Below are positions 1-3,915 of a stretch of 5,381 nucleotides of DNA, in pieces (the stretch's first letter is position 1; every line of letters begins with the position of its first letter). Below the pieces are notes generated by a model, which worked only from the letters and a program-made list of their open reading frames with translations, did not search any database and was not told where the DNA came from. A program made the translations under genes and the position numbers. Origin of the DNA: an uncultured Clostridia bacterium (lineage in GTDB: Bacteria > Bacillota > Clostridia > Lachnospirales > Lachnospiraceae); contig CAMODY010000123.1 of the NCBI GenBank assembly GCA_946611595.1, forward strand, positions 1 to 5,381, in the 5' to 3' direction.

Positions 1-174
1 GTCTTTGCAAGTCAAAATGGAAGGTTTCGGGTCCAGCCATATCTTTCTTAAGTAAATTTTATTATGAGCTCATTTAGAATTTAAAACAGTTGATACTGTG
101 GGAAATCTTGAGATATTTCGTTAATTACGATATATTAAAATCATAAATAATTATTAAAACAATATCAGAGCTTA
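1..174. other. AT-rich intergenic region, no assignable gene
   Basis: No gene can be assigned here. Short open stretches run in from the left edge on both strands. The + strand frames from positions 1, 2 and 3 stop at 49-51, 53-55 and 78-80. A minus-strand frame starting at the ATG complementary to 38-40 stays open to position 1 and would read MAGPETFHFDLQR. None is long enough to tell apart from chance, and the minus-strand start has only a weak purine-rich upstream sequence. The region also contains a 10-bp palindrome ATGAGCTCAT (64-73) and the inverted repeat ACAGT-TGAT-ACTGT (86-99). The downstream half is very AT-rich, as expected for a promoter region of the following gene. Confidence 0.5.
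108..136 (+). promoter_or_regulatory. Candidate sigma-A promoter for the NimA-like gene
   Basis: TTGAGA (108-113) is separated by 17 bp from TATATT (131-136). These match TTGACA and TATAAT at five of six positions each. Transcription would start near 143, giving a leader of about 53 nt before the ATG at 196. The match and spacing are good, but AT-rich DNA yields such matches easily, so this is a prediction only. Confidence 0.4.
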
Positions 175-182
175 ATGATAAG

Positions 183-189
183 AAAGGAG
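183..189 (+). promoter_or_regulatory. Ribosome binding site that fixes the start at 196
   Basis: AAAGGAG (183-189) lies 6 nt upstream of the ATG at 196. An in-frame ATG at 175 would place this sequence inside the coding region and has no comparable site upstream of it, so the downstream ATG is preferred. Confidence 0.8.
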
Positions 190-195
190 TATTCA

Positions 196-588
196 ATGCA
201 GGAAGTATATGATTTTATCAAAAAATGCGGAACATATTATTTAGCAACCGTAGAAGGCGATCAGCCGAGAGTTCGTCCTTTCGGAACGATCGATCTGTTT
301 GAAGGAAAACTTTATATTCAGACAGGAAAAGTGAAAGACGTATCTAAACAGCTTGCTGCAAATCCGAAGGCAGAGCTTTGCTGCTTTGCAGACGGAACCT
401 GGCTCAGACTTGCAGGCACACTTGTAAATGATGATAATGTTGCTGCAAAAGCACATATGCTGGATGAGCATCCAAGTCTTAAGGCAATGTATTCTGCAGA
501 GGATGACAATACACAGGTCCTTTATTTCAAAGATGCTACAGCAACTTTCTCTTCCTTTACTGCTGAACCGAAAGTTATTACCTTCTAA
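196..588 (+). CDS. Pyridoxamine 5'-phosphate oxidase-like (NimA-type) flavin split-barrel protein
   Basis: This encodes a 130-residue protein that I recognise as the pyridoxamine 5'-phosphate oxidase-like FMN-binding split-barrel family, NimA/NimC-like branch. The N-terminal half carries the family pattern: GTYYLATV (12-19), then DQPRVRPFG (22-30), a strand ending in LYIQTGK (39-45), and KDVSKQLAANPKAEL (47-61), the usual helix after the second strand. In related proteins such residues bind the flavin phosphate and line the dimer interface. Members are small cytoplasmic dimers using FMN or another flavin. Substrates are mostly unknown, and NimA itself reduces nitroimidazoles. True PdxH enzymes are much longer, so vitamin B6 synthesis should not be assumed. 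The start at 196 is chosen from its ribosome binding site; starting at 175 would add seven residues. The gene appears to be a single-gene unit closed by the hairpin at 613-642. Family assignment is firm; the reaction is unknown. Confidence 0.88.
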   Translation: MQEVYDFIKKCGTYYLATVEGDQPRVRPFGTIDLFEGKLYIQTGKVKDVSKQLAANPKAELCCFADGTWLRLAGTLVNDDNVAAKAHMLDEHPSLKAMYSAEDDNTQVLYFKDATATFSSFTAEPKVITF

Positions 589-611
589 TTTTTGACAAAG
601 ACTGATATAAT
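583..611 (+). promoter_or_regulatory. Candidate extended -10 promoter for holA
   Basis: A perfect TATAAT (606-611) is preceded by TGA (603-605), which forms an extended -10 element. With 17-bp spacing the -35 position would be TTCTAA (583-588), a poor match that overlaps the stop codon of the upstream gene. Extended -10 promoters can work with weak -35 boxes. Transcription would start near 618, inside the left arm of the terminator hairpin. Confidence 0.4.
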
Positions 612-612
612 G

Positions 613-642
613 ATTGCGGTGCCTTTTAGGTGCCGCAATTTT
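613..642 (+). terminator. Rho-independent terminator after the NimA-like gene
   Basis: ATTGCGGTGCC (613-623) pairs with GGTGCCGCAAT (629-639) across a TTTTA loop. This gives an 11-bp stem with two G-U pairs, followed by TTTT (639-642). The stem is good but the U-tract is short, so some readthrough into holA is possible. Confidence 0.75.
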
Positions 643-666
643 CATAATGAAACAGGATAATCTTAA

Positions 667-1686
667 ATGAGTACAGTAAAGTTTTCCAAAGACAGCCTTG
701 CTAATGTTTATCTGTTTTATGGCGAGGAAAATTATAAAAAACGTCTTTACAGGGATCAGCTGAAAAAACTGGTCACTGCAGGCAATGATATGAATTACTC
801 TTATTTTGAAGGTAATTCTATTAATTTTAATGCGGTCTACGATAGCACGGTTACAATGCCGTTCTTTTCTGATAAACGTCTTGTCGTTGTGGAAAACTCC
901 GGAAAGTTTAAGTCGAAAGCCCAGAAGGGTGATGAAGCAGAAGCGGATTCCAAAGAAGACAGCGGAGACGCTCTGCTGCTTAAAATCTTAGAAGAACTGC
1001 CTTCTACGACCTGTCTTGCCTTCTTTGAGGAAACAGCGGCAAAGAATAAAAAGATTTATAAACTGATCAAGGAAAAAGGTGAGGTCGTTGAGTGCGGAGC
1101 AGATACCGACGGCGATGTGATCAGCTGGCTTTCCAAAGGTTTTGCCCAGGCAGGAAAGAAAGCGAACAGGGGAGCGCTTCAACTTCTAGTAGACCGTGTC
1201 GGAACCGACTATGACAAGCTGCGAAGGGAATATGAAAAAATCCTAGGTTATATCGGAGATAATCCGGAGGTAACGGCAGAAGATGTGCTTGCGATTTCTT
1301 CAGAAGACGTAGAATCCAAGATCTTTGATATGCTTGGAGCCATGGGCAAAAAAGATGTTAAGAGAGTCCTGGAAAAGTATAATGACCTTCTTGTTAACAG
1401 GGAACATCCACTCTATATTCTTGCAATGCTCAGGATACAGTTTAGAACGCTCCTTCAGACGGCAGAACTTCGCAACAAAGGCTATACGACGCAGGATGTA
1501 GCAAGGATCCTTAAAAAGAGAGATTTTGTGATCCGTAATGCAGAAGGGTATCTGCGCGGCGGCTTTAAAATGAAAGATGTCAGGGATATCCTGGATGAGA
1601 TCTCTGAAACGGATCGAAAGATAAAAAGCGGTGATCTTAACGAACAGGTTGGGGTTGAAATGCTGCTTGTGAAGTTTTCCACTTGA
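667..1686 (+). CDS. holA: DNA polymerase III, delta subunit (clamp loader)
   Basis: HolA is the subunit of the replicative clamp-loader complex that opens the beta sliding clamp and helps load it on primed DNA. The 339-residue length is normal for the family. The N-terminal AAA+-like domain begins with NVYLFYGEENYKKR (13-26), the family's opening strand and degenerate nucleotide-binding loop; delta does not bind ATP. MPFFSDKRLVVVEN (64-77) corresponds to the clamp-contacting region with the hydrophobic pair at its tip. The segment at about 80-101 is rich in Lys, Glu and Asp and looks like a flexible insertion. VESKIFDMLGAMGKKD (215-230) is the conserved start of the helical C-terminal domain, which ends in DRKIKSGDLN and a hydrophobic helix. 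The ATG at 667 has AGGA (654-657) nine nt upstream, a modest ribosome binding site. In many Firmicutes holA sits beside rpsT; that gene is not seen here. Confidence 0.95.
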   Translation: MSTVKFSKDSLANVYLFYGEENYKKRLYRDQLKKLVTAGNDMNYSYFEGNSINFNAVYDSTVTMPFFSDKRLVVVENSGKFKSKAQKGDEAEADSKEDSGDALLLKILEELPSTTCLAFFEETAAKNKKIYKLIKEKGEVVECGADTDGDVISWLSKGFAQAGKKANRGALQLLVDRVGTDYDKLRREYEKILGYIGDNPEVTAEDVLAISSEDVESKIFDMLGAMGKKDVKRVLEKYNDLLVNREHPLYILAMLRIQFRTLLQTAELRNKGYTTQDVARILKKRDFVIRNAEGYLRGGFKMKDVRDILDEISETDRKIKSGDLNEQVGVEMLLVKFST

Positions 1687-1717
1687 TAACAATGTTTGTT
1701 TTGAATGAGTATTGTTA
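1687..1717. repeat. 7-bp inverted repeat downstream of holA
   Basis: TAACAAT (1687-1693) and ATTGTTA (1711-1717) are perfect reverse complements separated by 17 nt, directly after the holA stop. There is no U-tract after the right arm, so it does not look like a terminator. It could be an operator or chance in AT-rich sequence. Confidence 0.3.
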
Positions 1718-1757
1718 ACAGTATCAACTGATAGTCGCGGAAAGTATTATAAAAAGA

Positions 1758-1779
1758 ATGACGGATGAGAATCCGCCAT
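1758..1779 (+). other. Hairpin in the untranslated leader of the cyclo-ligase gene
   Basis: ATGACGGAT (1758-1766) pairs with ATCCGCCAT (1771-1779) across a GAGA tetraloop of GNRA type, giving eight pairs with one A-C mismatch. No U-run follows, so termination is unlikely. It ends 3 nt before the ribosome binding site at 1783-1788 and might tune access to it or protect the mRNA 5' region. Confidence 0.45.
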
Positions 1780-1782
1780 CAC

Positions 1783-1788
1783 AAAAGG
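1783..1788 (+). promoter_or_regulatory. Ribosome binding site that fixes the start at 1796
   Basis: AAAAGG (1783-1788) is only 1 nt from the ATG at 1790 but 7 nt from the in-frame ATG at 1796. Normal spacing therefore favours 1796 as the true start. Confidence 0.65.
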
Positions 1789-1795
1789 TATGATC

Positions 1796-2410
1796 ATGGA
1801 AAAAAAAGAAATTCGAAAAGAAGTAACAGAACGGAAAAAGGCACTTACAAATGAGCAGGTTCTTCAGTGGTCAGAAGAACTGAAAGAGAAATTCTGCAGC
1901 TTAGATACCTATAAAAATGCGGAGTGCATTTACTTCTATATGTCCTATAATCAGGAAGTGCAGACAATCCCGATGATTGAGCAGGCCATTGCGGATGGGA
2001 AGCGCGCAGCAGTTCCTATCATGCTGATCAGTGGAGAAACGCTGAACAAAGAAGGAAAGCCAAAGCATGACTACATGGAGTTTGTTTATCTTCATTCCAT
2101 GGATGAATGTGAGCCAAACTTTATGGGGATTCCGGAACCGCCGAAGTCTCTGATCGAAAAGGATCCAAGCCGTATTGCAGATGAAAAGAAGGTTCTGATC
2201 ATGATGCCGGGGCTTGCTTTTGATAAGGAAGGAAACCGTATCGGTTATGGCGGAGGATTCTATGATAAATATCTAGATTCTCATCCGGATACCAAGTTTC
2301 AGAAGATTGCTTTATGCTTTGATTTCCAGATCTATGATCATATCCCGACAGAGCCGCATGATGAGAAGATGGATCTCATTATCAGTCCGTCTGAAATAGT
2401 TGAAAAATAA
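1796..2410 (+). CDS. fau: 5-formyltetrahydrofolate cyclo-ligase
   Basis: This cytoplasmic enzyme (5,10-methenyltetrahydrofolate synthetase; called yqgN or ygfA in other genomes) uses ATP to convert 5-formyl-THF to 5,10-methenyl-THF, returning the storage folate to the one-carbon pool. The 204-residue length is typical. Family marks run in order: a basic N-terminal helix beginning KKEIRKEV; the strand IYFYMSYNQEVQT with the following helix that contacts folate; MGIPEP before the second half; and the C-terminal block MPGLAFD (near 137-143) then NRIGYGGGFYDKYL (147-160), the Gly-rich ATP/phosphate loop and the most diagnostic motif. An upstream in-frame ATG at 1790 would add two residues, but its ribosome binding site is too close. 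The gene follows holA by 109 nt and I see no convincing promoter between them, so cotranscription is possible. No G+C-containing terminator follows; only the AT-rich inverted repeat at 2412-2435 does. Confidence 0.93.
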   Translation: MEKKEIRKEVTERKKALTNEQVLQWSEELKEKFCSLDTYKNAECIYFYMSYNQEVQTIPMIEQAIADGKRAAVPIMLISGETLNKEGKPKHDYMEFVYLHSMDECEPNFMGIPEPPKSLIEKDPSRIADEKKVLIMMPGLAFDKEGNRIGYGGGFYDKYLDSHPDTKFQKIALCFDFQIYDHIPTEPHDEKMDLIISPSEIVEK

Positions 2411-2411
2411 G

Positions 2412-2435
2412 CAATATATAGGAATTTATATATTG
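2412..2435. repeat. Perfect 9-bp inverted repeat overlapping the infC -35 box
   Basis: CAATATATA (2412-2420) and TATATATTG (2427-2435) are exact reverse complements around GGAATT (2421-2426). The right arm shares its last three bases with the TTGACA box at 2433-2438. It begins one base after the cyclo-ligase stop codon. TTTT follows at 2440-2443, but an almost pure A-U stem is a weak terminator, so an operator or upstream promoter element is an alternative reading. Confidence 0.6.
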
Positions 2436-2462
2436 ACAGTTTTGTAATATAAGTGTTATTAT
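2433..2462 (+). promoter_or_regulatory. Sigma-A promoter of the infC-rpmI-rplT operon
   Basis: A perfect TTGACA (2433-2438) is followed after 18 bp by TATTAT (2457-2462), one mismatch from consensus. The predicted start is near 2469, so the mRNA would carry a leader of about 184 nt before infC. The upstream flank is extremely A+T-rich and may act as an UP-like element. This is the best promoter match in the window. Confidence 0.75.
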
Positions 2463-2468
2463 ATTGCA

Positions 2469-2610
2469 GTCGTTTGAAAACAAAGAAGAGTATCCGCTCT
2501 CACCACGTCGCAATCGGGCGCACGCTGGTTAATATTTCAAGACATATGCCTTATTTAGGCAGGCTTGATTTTATGGGTGGATAGTTCTTCGGAACTATCT
2601 TCTTTATTTT
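2469..2610 (+). ncRNA. Ribosomal protein L20-type leader (transcription attenuator)
   Basis: The leader folds into a complete attenuator that can be read by eye. An antiterminator helix pairs 2485-2499 with 2575-2590: 15 pairs, three of them G-U, with G2584 bulged. It encloses a hairpin at 2502-2529 (ACCA/TGGT and CGT/ACG, with single-base bulges) and a second hairpin at 2537-2568 (TCAAG/CTTGA, an asymmetric internal loop, then GCCT/AGGC). The 3' strand of the long helix contains GGATAGTTC, the left arm of the terminator at 2580-2599, so the two structures exclude each other. In Bacillus subtilis, L20 binds such a leader, which mimics its 23S rRNA site, and causes premature termination. That L20 is the ligand here is inferred from operon content and position; the competing folds are seen directly. 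Confidence 0.72.
2580..2610 (+). terminator. Attenuator terminator in the infC leader
   Basis: GATAGTTC (2580-2587) and GAACTATC (2592-2599) form a perfect 8-bp stem capped by a stable TTCG loop, followed by a T-rich run at 2600-2610. It lies 42 nt before infC and inside the operon's own leader, so it serves to abort transcription conditionally rather than to end an upstream gene. Confidence 0.8.
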
Positions 2611-2640
2611 AAAGATGTTTTATTACTTTCAAGTTGGATT

Positions 2641-2646
2641 AGGAGG
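2641..2646 (+). promoter_or_regulatory. Ribosome binding site for infC, defining its ATT start
   Basis: AGGAGG (2641-2646) lies 6 nt before ATT at 2653. No ATG, GTG or TTG occurs in the reading frame near this site, and the first in-frame ATG is about 300 nt further on at 2959. A consensus site at ideal spacing is strong support for initiation at ATT. Confidence 0.85.
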
Positions 2647-2652
2647 TGTGAC

Positions 2653-3156
2653 ATTAACTACTTAATTAATGAACAAATCAGGGAGCGCGAAGTAAGACTT
2701 ATCGACGAAGAAGGCCAGCAGAGAGGCGTTGTTTCCATCGAAGAAGCAAGAGCTGCAGCTGATGAGGCCGGAGTTGATCTGGTTTTAATTGCTCCGACTG
2801 CAAAACCGCCGGTATGTAAGATCATCGATTTTGGTAAGTTCCGTTATGAGCAGGCCAGAAAAGAGAAAGAGGCGCGTAAAAAGCAAAAGACCATTGACGT
2901 TAAAGAGATTCGTCTTTCACCGAATATTGATGTCAACGATATTAAGACGAAGGCGAATATGGCACGTAAGTTCATTGAAAAAGGTGATAAAGTCAAAGTC
3001 GCCCTTAGATTCAGAGGAAGAGAGATGGCGCATATGCAGGAGAGCAAGCATGTCTTAGATGACTTCGCTGAAATGCTTGAAGACATTGCGACTGTCGATA
3101 AAGCCCCGAAAGTAGAAGGCAGGAACATGGTTATGTTCCTCACAAAGAAAAAATAA
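2653..3156 (+). CDS. infC: Translation initiation factor IF-3 (ATT start codon)
   Basis: IF3 binds the 30S subunit, keeps it apart from 50S, and checks the start codon and initiator tRNA. Read from ATT at 2653 the protein is 167 residues, the normal size, beginning M-NYLINEQIREREVRLIDEEG, the family's usual N-terminus. The N domain covers about 1-75 and includes the IF3 signature KIIDFGKFRYEQARK from residue 56. A lysine/arginine-rich linker follows, and the C domain (about 84-167) carries IRLSPNID, then VALRFRGREMAHM, ending in NMVMFLTKKK. Starting at the first ATG (2959) would remove the N domain and linker and leave 65 residues, which is implausible. AUU initiation is the known means by which E. 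coli IF3 represses its own mRNA, since IF3 rejects non-standard start codons. It is first in the operon, 34 nt before rpmI. Confidence 0.96.
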   Translation: MNYLINEQIREREVRLIDEEGQQRGVVSIEEARAAADEAGVDLVLIAPTAKPPVCKIIDFGKFRYEQARKEKEARKKQKTIDVKEIRLSPNIDVNDIKTKANMARKFIEKGDKVKVALRFRGREMAHMQESKHVLDDFAEMLEDIATVDKAPKVEGRNMVMFLTKKK

Positions 3157-3190
3157 AACGATAATCATTAACACCCAGGAGGAAAGAATA

Positions 3191-3388
3191 ATGCCAAAGA
3201 TTAAAACAAAAAGAGCTGCGGCTAAGCGTTTCAAAAAAACAGCAAACGGAAATCTTAAGAGAAATAAAGCTTACAAAAGCCATATCTTAAACAAAAAGAC
3301 TTCGAAGAGAAAACGTAATCTTCGTAAGGCAACTATGACTGATGCTACGAATGTAAAGAACATGAAGAAGATCTTACCATATCTGTAA
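3191..3388 (+). CDS. rpmI: 50S ribosomal protein L35
   Basis: This 65-residue, very basic protein is full-length L35, a small component of the large ribosomal subunit. It starts MPKIKTKRAAAKRFK, the family's hallmark N-terminus, followed by GNLKRNKAYKSHIL and the KKTSKRKRNLRK basic patch that contacts 23S rRNA. It ends in KILPYL, as is usual for the family. A consensus AGGAGG (3177-3182) lies 8 nt upstream of the ATG. It sits between infC (34-nt gap) and rplT (29-nt gap) with no terminator on either side, so all three are expected on one transcript and under the same leader control. Confidence 0.98.
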   Translation: MPKIKTKRAAAKRFKKTANGNLKRNKAYKSHILNKKTSKRKRNLRKATMTDATNVKNMKKILPYL

Positions 3389-3417
3389 GAACTTTTTAGT
3401 CGAAGGAGGAATAAGAA

Positions 3418-3774
3418 ATGGCAAGAATTAAAGGCGGATTAAACGCAAAGAAAAGACACAATAGAACATTAAAGCTGGCAAAAGGTTATAGAGGTGCCAG
3501 ATCAAAACAGTATAGAATCGCTAAACAGTCTGTAATGAGAGCACTCGCTTCTTCTTATGCAGGAAGAAAGCAGAGAAAACGTCAGTTCAGACAGCTGTGG
3601 ATCGCAAGAATCAATGCAGCAGCAAGAATGAACGGCCTTTCCTACAGCAAATTCATGTATGGACTTAAATTAGCCGGAAACACAATGAACAGAAAAGTCT
3701 TAGCTGATATCGCAGTTAACGATGCAGAAGGCTTTGCAGCTCTGGCTGAAACAGCAAAAGGCGCAATCAAATAA
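3418..3774 (+). CDS. rplT: 50S ribosomal protein L20
   Basis: This 118-residue protein is full-length L20, an early-binding protein needed for 50S assembly. The N-terminal half is the long basic extension that threads into 23S rRNA: MARIKGGLNAKKRHNRTLK, then AKGYRGARSKQYRIAKQ (21-37). The globular C-terminal half has RKQRKRQFRQLWIARINAAAR and the family's LSYSKFMYGLK, ending in a helix of alanine-rich sequence. A consensus AAGGAGG (3403-3409) lies 8 nt before the ATG. In Bacillus this protein is the regulator of its own operon through the leader RNA, and the C-terminal domain suffices for RNA binding in E. coli. It is the last gene before the strong terminator at 3791-3818. Confidence 0.98.
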   Translation: MARIKGGLNAKKRHNRTLKLAKGYRGARSKQYRIAKQSVMRALASSYAGRKQRKRQFRQLWIARINAAARMNGLSYSKFMYGLKLAGNTMNRKVLADIAVNDAEGFAALAETAKGAIK

Positions 3775-3790
3775 TTATTCTGATTGATTC

Positions 3791-3818
3791 AAAAGCCGGA
3801 CAAATATGTCCGGCTTTT
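3791..3818 (+). terminator. Strong rho-independent terminator of the infC operon
   Basis: AAAAGCCGGACA (3791-3802) and TGTCCGGCTTTT (3807-3818) are perfect reverse complements around an AATA loop, giving a GC-rich core with a built-in A-tract and U-tract. It lies 16 nt after the rplT stop. The A-tract on the left would also let it work from the opposite strand. Confidence 0.93.
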
Positions 3819-3839
3819 CTGTAATTTTAGTGATAAGCT

Positions 3840-3851
3840 GATAATATTATC
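3840..3851. repeat. 12-bp palindrome upstream of glnS
   Basis: GATAATATTATC is a perfect palindrome lying between the rplT terminator and glnS, 64 nt before the glnS start. It has the size and symmetry of a small operator, but A+T content makes chance likely. No convincing promoter was found in this gap; the best alternative, TTGTCA (3868-3873) with TACATT (3891-3896), would start transcription at the ribosome binding site. Confidence 0.3.
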
Positions 3852-3915
3852 CTATGTAAAGTTTTTATTGTCAGCCGGTCACAGAACCCATACATTTCAT
3901 TTAAAGGACAGAATC

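Noticed and set aside
1..40. Minus-strand start at 40 reading MAGPETFHFDLQR to the window edge
   Set aside because: Thirteen codons with only a weak ribosome binding site and no recognised family are not enough to call a gene; it is mentioned in the region note only.
592..611. TTGACA (592-597) and TATAAT (606-611), both perfect consensus hexamers
   Set aside because: They are only 8 bp apart, far from the 16-18 bp needed for one sigma-A promoter, so they cannot act as a pair. The TATAAT is kept only as a possible extended -10 element.
241..645. Minus-strand open frame of 134 codons over the NimA-like gene
   Set aside because: It lies antisense to a well-supported gene, runs through the terminator, and its cysteine- and histidine-rich translation resembles no family I know.
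1300..1692. Minus-strand open frame of 130 codons over the 3' half of holA
   Set aside because: It is antisense to clear HolA coding sequence and shows no recognisable motif.
2570..2600. GGGTGG in the infC leader as a possible T-box motif
   Set aside because: The conserved T-box continuation (GGTACCGCG-like) and specifier stem are absent, and the segment is explained by the antiterminator helix. No T-box is seen before glnS either, where the gap is under 100 nt.
2789..3058. Plus-strand open frame of 89 codons in another frame of infC
   Set aside because: It is an arginine-rich out-of-frame reading of the infC linker and C domain, without a ribosome binding site.
2959..3156. Short IF3 starting at the first in-frame ATG
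   Set aside because: It would lack the N domain and linker. The homology continues upstream without a break to ATT at 2653, which has a consensus ribosome binding site.
3868..3896. TTGTCA-17-TACATT as a glnS promoter
   Set aside because: The start would fall on the ribosome binding site at about 3903, leaving almost no leader, and the -10 match is only four of six.
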